Part shown: one piece after another, positions 34,046-42,585 of the stretch
Position numbering within the stretch: position 1 is the stretch's first letter
How the letters are laid out: each line of letters opens with the position of its first letter
Assembly: GCA_019115005.1 (NCBI GenBank)
Contig: DXEK01000015.1
Location: 1-49,130, forward strand
Length of the DNA stretch: 49,130 nucleotides
Direction of reading: 5' to 3'
From: Candidatus Fusicatenibacter merdavium
GTDB lineage: Bacteria > Bacillota > Clostridia > Lachnospirales > Lachnospiraceae
Notes under the pieces: model-generated
Databases searched by the model: none
Told to the model about the DNA's origin: nothing
The model's input: the letters and a program-made list of their open reading frames with translations, nothing else
Position numbers and translations under genes: made by a program

Positions 34046-35797
34046 TTAACTTTCTCCGCAGATCCCGTCTTCTCCGGGCATTTTCCACCCATGGTGATCC
34101 GTATGGAGAAGATGATGCGCCTTTTCAGAAAGCGGTTTTCCCAAGTAGTTCCGGTAACATTCCCGGATGGAAGGATTTTCATGGGAAAATCTCAGCGGAT
34201 TTTTCTGATCCAGCTGATAGAGCACCTGTCCTCTCACATCCGCCAGTTCCACTCCGTCATGGATCGGCTGTCCGCCGCCTCCGGCACATCCGCCCGGACA
34301 GGCCATAACTTCCACAAAATCATAGGAAACCTCGCCTTTTCGAACCGCCTCAACCAGCTTTCTCGCGTTGCCAAGTCCATGTGCCACAGCCACATGCAGC
34401 GTTCTCCCTGCCAGCTCGAAAGACGCCTCTTTCCAGCCCTCCATGCCGCGAACCGCAGCAAAAGCATCCGGATCAGGATTTTTTCCTGTGGCAAGCCAGC
34501 TGGCCGTGCGCAGCGCAGCTTCCATAACTCCGCCGGTTGCTCCGAAGATCACCCCTGCACCGGACGCCGTTCCCAGAGGCTGGTCAAATTCTTCTTCCGG
34601 AAGCAGTTCCGGCAAAATCTGCTCTGCCCGGAACAACCGGTCCACCTCTCTGGTAGTCAGCACCACGTCCACATCCTGACCGGCGCCCGCGTCATTCATC
34701 GTCGGATATGCACACTCCTGTTTTTTCGCCAGACACGGCATGATCGAAACGCTGAAGATCAACGAGGGATCCACACTCATCAGCTCTGCATAATAACTCT
34801 TTGCGATCGCACCGAACATCTGCTGCGGCGATTTCGCGCTGGAAAGCTGGTCTGTCATATCAGGATACTGCGATTTCAGGAAACGCACCCAGCCGGGACA
34901 GCAGGATGTGAACATCGGCAATTTCTGATTCTTTTCATCCGAAAGTCTCTCCAGAAATTCGCTGCCCTCCTCCATGATCGTAAGATCCGCGGAGAAATCC
35001 GTGTCGAAAATATAGTCAAACCCGATCCTGCGCAGTCCGGCCACTAACCGTTTTACCGTGGCTTTTTCCCTGGACATACCGAGCCCTTCGCCCCAGGCCG
35101 CACGCACAGACGGAGCGATCTGTACGACCGTGATCTTTCTTTCATCCGCCAGTGCATCCAGCACTTTATCGACATCGTCCCGTTCATGTAGCGCTCCCAC
35201 CGGACAGTGGGTCACACACTGACCGCAGAGAGAGCAATCCGCCTCGGAAATTTTCCTGTTTCCGGAAACATCCACCGTCGTACGGGAACCGGTGTTGGCC
35301 ACATCCCAGACATGGAGATCCTGGATCTTATCACAGACCTGTACGCAGCGCATACATTTGATACATTTGGCTGCGTTTCTCTGAAGCGGGAAGCCTTTTT
35401 CCCAGTTGTTTTCCGGGAGTTCCTTTTCAAAGGGGAGTTCCAGGATTCCCAGATCATTCGCCAGACGCTGCAGGGAGCAGTTCCCGCTGCGGATACAGAC
35501 GGCGCAGTTGCTGTCATGCTGAGACAAAAGCAATTCCACATTGGTTCTTCTTGCCGTCATCGCCTTGGGGCTGTTCGTGTAAATCACCATTCCATCCTGC
35601 ACCCGATTGTTGCAGGCCGTGACCAGCTTCGCGTATCCTTCTACCTCCACCGCGCAGACACGGCAGGCGCCGATTTCATTGAGGTCTTTCAGATAACATA
35701 ACGTCGGGATCCGGATCCCTGCGGATGCAGCAGCCTGAAGAATCGTATTGTTTTCTTGTGTCTCGATCTTTTGTCCGTTGATCGTAATCTTTACCAT
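34046..35797 (-). CDS. [FeFe] hydrogenase catalytic subunit
   Basis: A 583-residue hydrogenase. N-terminal [2Fe-2S] domain (Cys34, 45, 48, 62), His-ligated cluster (His94 with Cys98, 101, 107), two [4Fe-4S] motifs (CIKCMRCVQVC and CSLCGQCVTHC), then the H-cluster domain with all three signatures: TSCCPGW (297-303), MPCLAKKQE (353-361) and MACPGGCAGGGGQP (498-511). The proton-relay cysteine of TSCC is present, so it should be catalytic. It overlaps its upstream partner by 7 bases. From memory, hydrogenases paired with GltD-like proteins fall in HydDB group A2, whose physiological partner is unsettled. Maturases HydEFG are not in the window. Confidence 0.95.
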   Translation of the reverse strand: MVKITINGQKIETQENNTILQAAASAGIRIPTLCYLKDLNEIGACRVCAVEVEGYAKLVTACNNRVQDGMVIYTNSPKAMTARRTNVELLLSQHDSNCAVCIRSGNCSLQRLANDLGILELPFEKELPENNWEKGFPLQRNAAKCIKCMRCVQVCDKIQDLHVWDVANTGSRTTVDVSGNRKISEADCSLCGQCVTHCPVGALHERDDVDKVLDALADERKITVVQIAPSVRAAWGEGLGMSREKATVKRLVAGLRRIGFDYIFDTDFSADLTIMEEGSEFLERLSDEKNQKLPMFTSCCPGWVRFLKSQYPDMTDQLSSAKSPQQMFGAIAKSYYAELMSVDPSLIFSVSIMPCLAKKQECAYPTMNDAGAGQDVDVVLTTREVDRLFRAEQILPELLPEEEFDQPLGTASGAGVIFGATGGVMEAALRTASWLATGKNPDPDAFAAVRGMEGWKEASFELAGRTLHVAVAHGLGNARKLVEAVRKGEVSYDFVEVMACPGGCAGGGGQPIHDGVELADVRGQVLYQLDQKNPLRFSHENPSIRECYRNYLGKPLSEKAHHLLHTDHHGWKMPGEDGICGES

Positions 35798-37626
35798 CGT
35801 TCCACTCTGCCTCCTTTAAAAATTCCGAATCCGAAATGATCACAGCGCAGGCAGCGCCCTGCCTCCTGCTGCGCCTCCTCCAGCGTCATCGGACACTCCA
35901 TAAGATCAAAGTCTTTGACTCGCTCTGCGGCGCTCCGCTCTTTCATATTGATTCTTCCACATCCCGGCCGGTCGTCCAGACGTACCTTTGGGATCTCTAC
36001 ATCCACAGAGATCACATGGTGACCGCCCAGATATTCGTCGATGTTTGCCGCTGCCACCTTGCCGGCTGCAATCGCACGGATCACAGTCGCCGGACCGGTG
36101 ACACAGTCTCCGCCGGCAAAAACACCTTCGCTGTCGCGGACTCCGCTCCAGTCCATTGCCTCGATCGCACCGCCGCGCCGGATGGGAATCCCATACTTTT
36201 CAAACTCACGGCTCTCAATTCCCTGGCCGATCGCAACCAGTACCAGATCACAGGGCAGACGGACCGGATCCACCGAAGCACTGTACGGCGCCGGACGGCC
36301 CCGGGAAATCCGTCCGATCACCTGGGGCTGCGCCCAGAGAGCGCTGACTTTTCCCTGTTTATCTTTTTCGATTTTCAGAGGAGCATGGAGTTCCAGGAGT
36401 TCACAGCCTTCCTCCAGCGCTCCGTCCACCTCTTCCGGAAGCGCGGTCATGTCAGACTTCCTGCGGCGGTATACGATCTGTACACGTTCCGCACCCAGAC
36501 GGATCGCCGAGCGCGCCACGTCCATCGCCACGTTTCCGCCGCCGATCACCGTGATCCGTTTTCCTGTGTAATCAGGCATCTCTCCATCTCCGATCCCGCG
36601 CAGCATCTCCACCGCCGAGACAACGCCCTCAGCTTCCTCTCCTTCGATTCCGATTTTTCTGTCGATATGCGCGCCGATCGCAAGATAAACCGCATCATAC
36701 TTTTCACGGATCTCGGCGATCGAAGGATTTTCGCCGACACAGGTCTCCGTATGTACTTCGATGTTCAGACTGAGGATCTGACGGATCTCGCGGTCCAGGG
36801 CTTCCCTCGGAAGACGGTAGTTGGGAATTCCATACCGCAGCATACCGCCCAGCCGTTTCCTCTGCTCAAAAATCGTCACATGGTGTCCCATCAGCGCCAG
36901 ATAATACGCCGCGCTGAGACCGCCAGGGCCTCCGCCGATCACAGCCACACGTTTTCCTGTCGCAGGCGCCGGTTCCGGAACAGGAACCTCCCCTGCATGC
37001 TCCACGGCAAATCTCTTCAGACCGCGGATATTGATCGGATCGTCCATCAGTGTTCTGCGACACCTGGTCTCACAGGGATGTTCGCAGATCAATCCACAGA
37101 CACAGGGAAGAGGATTGTCTTTTCGGATCAGGCGGACCGCATCCGCGTATCTTCCCGCTTTGACAAGCGCCACATATCCCGGAATATCCACACCTGCCGG
37201 ACACTGGGATACACAGGGAACCGGCTGATCCAGAGACATGGAGCAGCGGCCGGTTTTGACATGCTGTTCAAAATCTCCCCGGAAACCGCGGACCGCTTTC
37301 AGGACCATGCGGGCCGCCTCATAACCGATCGCACAGTCGGCGGAATCAAAAATAGTCTGGGCGGTCTTCTCGATCACCTGAATCGTATCCATATCCGCTT
37401 TATGATCCAGCACAGAATCTATCAATTTTTCCAGCTGACCAAGTCCCACCCTGCACGGGACACATTTTCCGCAGGACTGCGCATGGCACATCTTCAGAAA
37501 AGAACTGGCCAGATCCACCGGGCAGAGTCCCGGAGGGCTGGCAGTGATTCTTCGCTCCAGGTCTTTGTACAGACCTTCTATCGTTGTCTGAGCCTGATTT
37601 TCCGTAATGATACTTAATCTGCTCAT
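35791..37626 (-). CDS. NuoF-type Fe-S domain fused to GltD-like NAD(P)H oxidoreductase
   Basis: A 611-residue redox protein. Residues 1-130 match only the C-terminal [4Fe-4S] helical domain of NuoF/HydB (MCHAQSCGKCVPCRVG); the NADH- and FMN-binding parts of NuoF are absent. The rest is a glutamate synthase small-subunit-type module: N-terminal Fe-S cysteines (CVSQCPAGVDIPGY, CGLICEHPCETRC), an FAD site (VIGGGPGGLSAAYYL) and an NADPH site (VIGGGNVAMDVARSA). A C-terminal GRCLRCDHFG follows. It probably passes electrons between NAD(P)H and the hydrogenase encoded by the overlapping gene. Start at 37626, with AAGGAGG about 12 bases upstream. Confidence 0.9.
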   Translation of the reverse strand: MSRLSIITENQAQTTIEGLYKDLERRITASPPGLCPVDLASSFLKMCHAQSCGKCVPCRVGLGQLEKLIDSVLDHKADMDTIQVIEKTAQTIFDSADCAIGYEAARMVLKAVRGFRGDFEQHVKTGRCSMSLDQPVPCVSQCPAGVDIPGYVALVKAGRYADAVRLIRKDNPLPCVCGLICEHPCETRCRRTLMDDPINIRGLKRFAVEHAGEVPVPEPAPATGKRVAVIGGGPGGLSAAYYLALMGHHVTIFEQRKRLGGMLRYGIPNYRLPREALDREIRQILSLNIEVHTETCVGENPSIAEIREKYDAVYLAIGAHIDRKIGIEGEEAEGVVSAVEMLRGIGDGEMPDYTGKRITVIGGGNVAMDVARSAIRLGAERVQIVYRRRKSDMTALPEEVDGALEEGCELLELHAPLKIEKDKQGKVSALWAQPQVIGRISRGRPAPYSASVDPVRLPCDLVLVAIGQGIESREFEKYGIPIRRGGAIEAMDWSGVRDSEGVFAGGDCVTGPATVIRAIAAGKVAAANIDEYLGGHHVISVDVEIPKVRLDDRPGCGRINMKERSAAERVKDFDLMECPMTLEEAQQEAGRCLRCDHFGFGIFKGGRVERW

Positions 37627-37671
37627 AGTTACGCTGCGCCTCCTTTTTCCAATTATTTTTTCTGTTTCTCC

Positions 37672-37701
37672 ATTATATCAGTTCTTTCTGACAAATTGCA
37701 A
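37672..37701 (-). promoter_or_regulatory. Promoter of the hydrogenase operon
   Basis: TTGCAA (37696-37701), 18 bases, TATAAT (37672-37677) on the minus strand, with a TG two bases before the -10 (extended -10). Confidence 0.75.
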
Positions 37702-37731
37702 GAAAAGACAGTCGATCTCACATTTTACCGA

Positions 37732-37757
37732 TAACAGTTCAGCCAGCGGAACTGTTA
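37732..37757. repeat. Dispersed palindrome element, short copy
   Basis: TAACAGTTC, 8 bases, GAACTGTTA; the centre reads AGCCAGCG as in the other copies. It lies between the hydrogenase promoter and the broken GNAT gene. Confidence 0.8.
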
Positions 37758-37807
37758 CTTTTACTGTCTATATCGCAGAATACAGGAAGGGTCTTGCCAA
37801 ACAAAAT

Positions 37808-38365
37808 TCATCTCTCAATTTCACGGATCATTGAATATTCATTGAGTAACGTTCCGTCTTTCAATCGAATAGCATTCGGCTTCACCCCTGTTATCCTAAA
37901 ACCCATTTTTTCATATAATGCCCGAGCACGGCTATTCCCTTCCGTGAATTCCAGTTCCAGTTGCATTATATTTGGATTTTCTTCTGCGATACGAATTAAC
38001 TCCTCAAAAAATCTTGTTCCGATTCCCTGGTTCCAGAATTCACGCAGCAATGCAACACCAACCGTCGCACGATGTCTGATTTTTATTTTGTCACTCCATG
38101 TGATCTGGCAATTTCCCGCAACCTTTCCATCGACCAGACACACGAGCATTGCCTCATTATCTGCCTAATTCATCCTGTCAAATAAAGCTTTTTCTCTTTC
38201 AACAGTATGTTTCCTGCACTCCTCAGGATAAGGCAGAATAAAATCAGTGTCGCCAGCTGCAATATACAGATAATCTAACATACCTTGAACATCCTCATCT
38301 TTTGGACTACGGATCAAAGCATTCCTTCCATCTTTCAATTTATATTTAATATCTTGAATTATCAT
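37808..38365 (-). pseudogene. GNAT acetyltransferase interrupted by an in-frame TAG
   Basis: Two ORFs of the track (38165-38365 and 37808-38149) lie in the same frame and make one normal-length (about 185-residue) GNAT protein. The first ends KALFDRMN, then TAG (38165-38167), then ADNEAMLVCLVDGKVAGNCQI continues the family pattern; GNAT members usually read straight through here. The second half has the acetyl-CoA region (REFWNQGIGTRFFEEL) and ends GFRITG with its tail. One base change would restore a sense codon such as CAG. It looks like a recent nonsense mutation, a sequencing error, or less likely a suppressed stop. The region is more AT-rich than its neighbours. Confidence 0.8.
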
Positions 38366-38498
38366 AATTTTCTCCTAAAATTTCAATTATCCCACATTCC
38401 GTCGAAAAAATGATGCCAGGGACAAAATACCTTTTAACTACAACATCATAGGACAGCTGTATTGCCACGACAGACGGCGATAAAAATCAGAGTAACAG

Positions 38499-38541
38499 AA
38501 AAAGGACTTCCACACAGCTGGCTGTATGGAAATCCCTTTTT
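38499..38541 (-). terminator. Terminator of the oadB unit
   Basis: AAAAAGGACTTCC.. pairs with ..GGAAATCCCTTTTT: about 14 bp with a few mismatches, plus an ACA/TGT inner pair. It ends in T5 on either strand. It lies 37 bases past the small membrane-protein gene. Confidence 0.8.
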
Positions 38542-38577
38542 CACTTCTTATCATCATGCCAAACACAAAAGACAAGC

Positions 38578-38700
38578 TTATTTTTTACCAATCTTACCCA
38601 TGATAAAAACACAGAGCATAATGATCAGGATGGTCACAAAAATTCCGACCATGCCCATCCACATAATATTCAGCGACGACAGCACAGTTGCCATATCCAT
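38578..38700 (-). CDS. Small membrane protein (OadG-like gamma subunit)
   Basis: A 40-residue protein too short for the ORF track: MDMATVLSSLNIMWMGMVG..., one strong transmembrane helix (about residues 12-34), and the basic end MGKIGKK. The ribosome site AAGGAGG lies 8 bases before the ATG at 38700. It follows oadB by 21 bases and shares its terminator. Position, size and topology suit a minimal gamma-type subunit of a sodium-pump decarboxylase, although it lacks the usual C-terminal metal-binding part. No sequence motif proves this. Confidence 0.75.
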   Translation of the reverse strand: MDMATVLSSLNIMWMGMVGIFVTILIIMLCVFIMGKIGKK

Positions 38701-38721
38701 GATTCGTACCTCCTTACAGCC

Positions 38722-39858
38722 TCACAGCATATTAGTTACCAGGTTAATAACCATACCGCCCGCGATAACAGATGCGATCTGACCGGACACGTTAGCACCT
38801 GCAGCATGCATCAGAATAACGTTAGTCGGATCTTCCTGCATTGCGATTTTCTGTACTACACGGGAAGACATCGGGAAGGCAGAGATTCCTGCACCGCCGA
38901 TCATCGGATTCACTTTTTTCTTCAGGAACAGGTTGACGATCTTCGCAAATACGACACCGCCGATGGTATCCATAACGAAAGCGAACAGACCGATGACCAT
39001 GATCATAATAGTCTGTACTGTAACGAAGTTCTCCGCCTGCATACTGAAGGAGATCGTGATGCCCAGAAGCAGTGTGATCAGGTTTGCCAGATTATTCTGT
39101 GCCGTGTCGGACATCGTTCCGAGTACGCCGCACTCACGGATCAGGTTACCGAACATCAGGAAGCCGACCAGCGCAACAGATGTCGGAGCAACCAGACCTA
39201 CGATGATCGTAACAACGATCGGGAACGCGATACGCATCTGACGGCTGACGCTCTTCGGATTGTACTCCATATGGATCCGACGTTCTTTCTTTGTGGTGAC
39301 CAGCTTGATTGCTGCCGGCTGAATGATCGGAACCAGCGCCATATAGGAATAGGCGGCTACCGCGATCGGACCAATGTAATTGGAATTCAGGACCTGAGAT
39401 ACCAGAATGGAAGTCGGGCCGTCGGCCGCACCGATGATACCGATGGAAGCCGCATCCTTCAGGTCAAAGCCAAGCAGCGCTGCCAGCAGAATCGCCGCAA
39501 AGATACCGAACTGCGCACCTGCGCCGAACAGAAACATTACCGGGTTGGAAAGCAGAGGACCGAAATCGATCATCGCTCCGATTCCGATAAACAGCAGGAC
39601 CGGCATCGCCTCCGATGCATTGATTCCAACATCGAACAGCCATGTGACGATACCGTGGGATTCGATTCCTCCCTCAAGCACCTGATCCAGAACGCCGGAC
39701 ATCGGCAGATTCACCAGGATTGCACCGAAACCCATAGGCAACAGCAGAGACGGCTCATACTCTTTCTTGATTGCGAGCCAGATCAGCACAACTCCGACCA
39801 CATACATGACAACCTGCTGCCACGTCAGAGCCATTATGCCTTCAATCAAAAACTCCAT
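38722..39858 (-). CDS. oadB: Sodium ion-translocating decarboxylase, beta subunit
   Basis: A 378-residue polytopic membrane protein of the OadB/GcdB/MmdB family, which couples decarboxylation of a carboxybiotin group to Na+ export. It shows GIGAMIDFGPLLSNP, IIGAADGPTSILVS (the conserved Asp region), MRIAFPIVV and GGAGISAFPMSSRV. Start at 39858 after AAGGAGT. The carboxyltransferase (alpha) and biotin-carrier subunits are not nearby, so the complex is either assembled from distant genes or this pair acts otherwise. The unit has a consensus promoter, a 330-base leader with an attenuator, and a terminator. Confidence 0.93.
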   Translation of the reverse strand: MEFLIEGIMALTWQQVVMYVVGVVLIWLAIKKEYEPSLLLPMGFGAILVNLPMSGVLDQVLEGGIESHGIVTWLFDVGINASEAMPVLLFIGIGAMIDFGPLLSNPVMFLFGAGAQFGIFAAILLAALLGFDLKDAASIGIIGAADGPTSILVSQVLNSNYIGPIAVAAYSYMALVPIIQPAAIKLVTTKKERRIHMEYNPKSVSRQMRIAFPIVVTIIVGLVAPTSVALVGFLMFGNLIRECGVLGTMSDTAQNNLANLITLLLGITISFSMQAENFVTVQTIMIMVIGLFAFVMDTIGGVVFAKIVNLFLKKKVNPMIGGAGISAFPMSSRVVQKIAMQEDPTNVILMHAAGANVSGQIASVIAGGMVINLVTNML

Positions 39859-39997
39859 ATACTTTACTCCTTCTCTCTGAGATTTTAAAAGAATCGCAGC
39901 TGCCAGCGTTCTCTTTCAATCCCTTTCACACCGACTTACGTTCCGCAGAAAATATCTCTGTCAGAGACGGCCCGTCCACAATAACATCCTGTTACTG
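39859..39997. other. Leader segment between attenuator and oadB
   Basis: Non-coding leader sequence between the attenuator T-run and the oadB start, with the oadB ribosome site AAGGAGT at its end. No other structure is evident. Confidence 0.4.
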
Positions 39998-40187
39998 AAA
40001 AACGAGACTTTTATGCAGCGGCTTTTTATCGAACTGCAGTAAAAGTCTCGCTGTTTCAATTTTCTGCGGATCGCAGTCCAGAACGTGTTTGAAATTCCAT
40101 TCCTGCAATTTTCAAATACTCTTTCTCACTTAAATCGGAATGACGCAGGAAAATCCATCTAAAATGGCAGCTACTCCCTTTTAACTG
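39998..40187 (-). promoter_or_regulatory. Candidate riboswitch and attenuator of oadB (yybP-ykoY-like)
   Basis: A leader with two exclusive folds. P1 pairs CAGTTAAAAG (40178-40187) with CTTTTACTG (40037-40045). The same 3' strand is also the start of a terminator, CGAGACTTTTA-TGCAG with CTGCA-TAAAAGTCTCG (40003-40018, 40034-40050), followed by T5 (39998-40002). Next to P1 are GGGAGTAGC on the 5' side and GCGAGACTTTT on the 3' side. These resemble the GGGGAGUAGC and GCAAGACCUUU edges of the yybP-ykoY (Mn2+) riboswitch as I recall it. Ligand-stabilised P1 would prevent the terminator, giving an ON switch. The class is tentative; a Na+ riboswitch is an alternative given the gene. Confidence 0.6.
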
Positions 40188-40192
40188 TACTA

Positions 40193-40221
40193 ATTATAAA
40201 CATTTTATAAATTCTTGTCAA
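40193..40221 (-). promoter_or_regulatory. Consensus promoter of the oadB unit
   Basis: TTGACA (40216-40221), exactly 17 bases, TATAAT (40193-40198) on the minus strand: a full consensus match. Transcription would start near 40186, at the first base of P1. Confidence 0.9.
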
Positions 40222-40441
40222 TTATTTTCCTGATTTTTTCAGTTTTCTTAATTTTTTCAGCAAACCTCACAAAAAATCGTTATCATTCTGTAGGATTCGT
40301 CAGTTGACCCAAGGATTCTTCTCCTTTTCCCGTCCTGAAAATCTGAATTTCCGCAAAGACTCAGACAGGTCTGCGCATTTGCCGCGCAGACCGTATGAGA
40401 ACATAGGACTTATGGGCCTCCGGCCGTCACAACGGTTCCCC
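40222..40441. other. Spacer after the aldo/keto reductase gene
   Basis: An AT-rich stretch followed by a GC hairpin GGTCTGCGC/GCGCAGACC (about 40371-40393), similar to one inside the MITE-like element at 43433-43456. It has no T-run, so it is not a clear terminator for the reductase. No gene was seen. Confidence 0.5.
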
Positions 40442-41464
40442 TCAGATTTTCTTCCCTGCCAGGATCTCCTTGTAATCTTTATAATTTTCCTCCAGCAGCT
40501 TCGGCGTATTCAGTCCATACGGACATTTCTTCATACAGGCTCCGCAGTGCAGGCACCCTTCGATCTTCTTCATCATTTCCTGTGCCTGAGGCGTGAGCTG
40601 CGCGGCGGAAGGAGCGCGCCGGATCAACAGACTCATACGCGCGCAAGTATTGATCTCGATCCCGGCCGGACACGGCATACAGTAGCCACAGCCGCGGCAG
40701 AAGTTTCCGGAAAGTTCTTTCCGATCCTTCTCGATCAGAGCTTCCAGCTCCGGAGTCATCTTTGGCGGACAGACTACATACTCCAGAAATTCATCCAGTT
40801 CCCTCTCTCTCTGCACTCCCCAGATTGGAAGTACGTGGTCAAACTGATCCAGATAAACGTAAGCGGCAGCAGAGTTTGTGATCAGTCCGCCGGACAGCGC
40901 CTTCATCGCCAGAAATCCCATCTGCTTTTCTTTACATTTTTCAACGATCTTCAAATCCTGCTCCGTCGCAAGATAACAGAACGGGAACTGCAGAGTCTCA
41001 TACAGTCCGGACTCCAGGATCTCGTCCGCAACTTTCAGCCGATGATTGGTGATCCCGATATGGCGGATCTTTCCCTGGGCCTTGGCTTCCAGCATCGCCT
41101 CGTACAGACCTGTGCCGTCTCCCGGCTTCGGGCAGAACGCAGGATTGTGGAACTGATACAGATCGATATAATCTGTATTCAGCTTTTCCAGGCTGGTCTC
41201 CAGATCCTTCCAGAACTGATCCGCATTCTGAGCCGCCGTCTTGGTGGAAATGTAGACCTTGTCCCTGATATGGGAGAAAGCTGCCCCCAATTTTTCCTCG
41301 CTGTCTGTGTAGGCTCTCGCGGTATCAAAGAAATGAATCCCTCCTTCATAGGCTCTGCGCAGAAGCTTTACGGCGTCATCCTTGCTGATCCTCTGGATCG
41401 GAAGCGCGCCAAAACCATTTTTGTTGACCGTGATCCCGGTTTTTCCCAGTGTTACCTCTGTCAT
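40442..41464 (-). CDS. Aldo/keto reductase with C-terminal ferredoxin-type domain
   Basis: A 340-residue oxidoreductase. The N-terminal TIM barrel has the AKR catalytic pattern (FFDTARAYTDSE with Asp/Tyr, then STKT, then YQFHNP) and the NAD(P) region IWGVQRERELDE. The C-terminal 80 residues carry two cysteine clusters, CRGCGYCMPCPAGIEIN and CLHCGACMKKCPYGLNTP, which bind iron-sulfur centres. Such fusions are common in anaerobes, and their substrates are mostly unknown. I start at MTEVTLGKTG (41464) after AAAGGAGA; the ORF-track start is 22 codons early. Confidence 0.92.
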   Translation of the reverse strand: MTEVTLGKTGITVNKNGFGALPIQRISKDDAVKLLRRAYEGGIHFFDTARAYTDSEEKLGAAFSHIRDKVYISTKTAAQNADQFWKDLETSLEKLNTDYIDLYQFHNPAFCPKPGDGTGLYEAMLEAKAQGKIRHIGITNHRLKVADEILESGLYETLQFPFCYLATEQDLKIVEKCKEKQMGFLAMKALSGGLITNSAAAYVYLDQFDHVLPIWGVQRERELDEFLEYVVCPPKMTPELEALIEKDRKELSGNFCRGCGYCMPCPAGIEINTCARMSLLIRRAPSAAQLTPQAQEMMKKIEGCLHCGACMKKCPYGLNTPKLLEENYKDYKEILAGKKI

Positions 41465-41831
41465 ATCTGTCTCCTTTCTTTCTCTGAAAATATGTATCTT
41501 CCGAATCGGAACCGCCTGATAAGCTTTCAAACAGGCTTTGTATCATTGTATCATACGGAGTATTGCCATGTCAAAAGATCGGAAAGCGGGATCCGCCTTT
41601 CCAACGCTTCAGATCCGGTTTTTGTATATTTTGGAAATTTAAGGACATATTAAAAGCAGCGGATGTCTGTCTGTGGGAGGCGACCGTTCGGCCGGCTGAA
41701 CCTGTTAGATGAAAGGATCGGAGTCTGTCCGGAACCCGGCAGAACTGCTGGATCTTTTTCCGGCCGGAACAGTGTCGGGCCCTCCGTCAGAAGACATTGC
41801 AGCGGCATTTTTTTCAGAAAGGATTGTGAAT
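41465..41831. other. Divergent spacer between reductase and rubrerythrin genes
   Basis: 367 bases. It holds the reductase promoter (listed separately) and a degenerate copy of the dispersed palindrome (GTTCGGCC/GGCTGAAC, about 41686-41703). A frame in phase with rubrerythrin is open from 41709 but has no ribosome site and no family match. No clear sigma-A promoter or PerR-type box was found for rubrerythrin. Confidence 0.5.
41545..41574 (-). promoter_or_regulatory. Promoter of the aldo/keto reductase
   Basis: TTGACA (41569-41574), 18 bases, TACAAT (41545-41550) on the minus strand. A direct repeat GATACAA(T/A)GATACAA overlaps the -10 and could be an operator. Confidence 0.75.
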
Positions 41832-42440
41832 ATGGCAACAGATTTCAGTACCAGCAAAACCAGAGAAAACCTGATGCGTGCGTTTGCAGGAGAAAGTCAG
41901 GCGCGAAACCGTTATACGATCGCCGCTTCCTGCGCAAAGAAAAACGGACTGGCTGTCGTGGAGGCAGTGTTCCGATTCACGGCAGATCAGGAAAAAGAAC
42001 ATGCGGAAATTTTTTACAACCATCTTGCTCCCCTGGCAGGGACAACAATCGAAATCGACGGAACGTATCCGGTAGATCTGTCCAAGGATGTGGCTCAGCT
42101 TCTTCGGGCCGCACAGCACAATGAATTTGAAGAACATGACGATGTCTACAAAGCTTTCGAGGAGACCGCGCGGCAGGAAGGCTTTCAGGCCATCGCCTCC
42201 TCTTTCCACATGATCGGCGCGGTAGAAAAGCTTCACGGAGAACGCTTCGGAATGTTCGCGGATCTTCTGGAACAGGAGAAACTGTTTGTCTCCGATGTGG
42301 AAACTTCCTGGATGTGTCTGGCCTGCGGCCATATTTACCGCGGGACGAAAGTGCCGGAAGTCTGCCCGAACTGTCATCATGACCGGGGATATTTCGTGCG
42401 CCTGGAGCTGGCTCCCTATACTTCCCTGAAAATGGCGTAA
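41832..42440 (+). CDS. rbr: Rubrerythrin
   Basis: A 202-residue peroxide-reducing di-iron protein that protects anaerobes from oxidative stress. The four-helix domain has the ligand motifs AFAGESQARNRY, ADQEKEHAEIF and GAVEKLHGERF. The C-terminal rubredoxin-like domain has CLACGHIYRG and CPNCHHDRGYF. Start at 41832 (MATDFSTSKTREN) after AAAGGA; the ORF track begins 41 codons earlier in frame. It is a single gene with a strong terminator after it. Electron donors (rubredoxin, NADH reductase) are not adjacent. Confidence 0.95.
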   Translation: MATDFSTSKTRENLMRAFAGESQARNRYTIAASCAKKNGLAVVEAVFRFTADQEKEHAEIFYNHLAPLAGTTIEIDGTYPVDLSKDVAQLLRAAQHNEFEEHDDVYKAFEETARQEGFQAIASSFHMIGAVEKLHGERFGMFADLLEQEKLFVSDVETSWMCLACGHIYRGTKVPEVCPNCHHDRGYFVRLELAPYTSLKMA

Positions 42441-42525
42441 ATACTTCTCCGTCTCTGACTGCACCCGCAACTTCACCGCACCATTTCCGGTTTTCGAAGA
42501 AACGGCGAAGTCAAAACCATCAAAA

Positions 42526-42570
42526 GCTGCCGCAGCGACAAATTGATTTCTGTCGCTGCGGCAGCTTTCT
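42526..42570 (+). terminator. Terminator of rubrerythrin
   Basis: A perfect 15-bp stem, GCTGCCGCAGCGACA (42526-42540) with its complement (42551-42565) and a 10-base loop, followed by a T/C-rich run. It may also stop transcription from the other side. Confidence 0.85.
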
Positions 42571-42585
42571 CTTCCTGAAAAAATA

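Noticed and set aside
35836-37617. 593-codon plus-strand ORF
   Set aside because: It is antisense to the NuoF/GltD-like gene, which has full FAD, NADPH and Fe-S motifs; the plus-strand frame has none.
40304-41653. 449-codon plus-strand ORF
   Set aside because: It is antisense to the aldo/keto reductase, whose motifs are complete.
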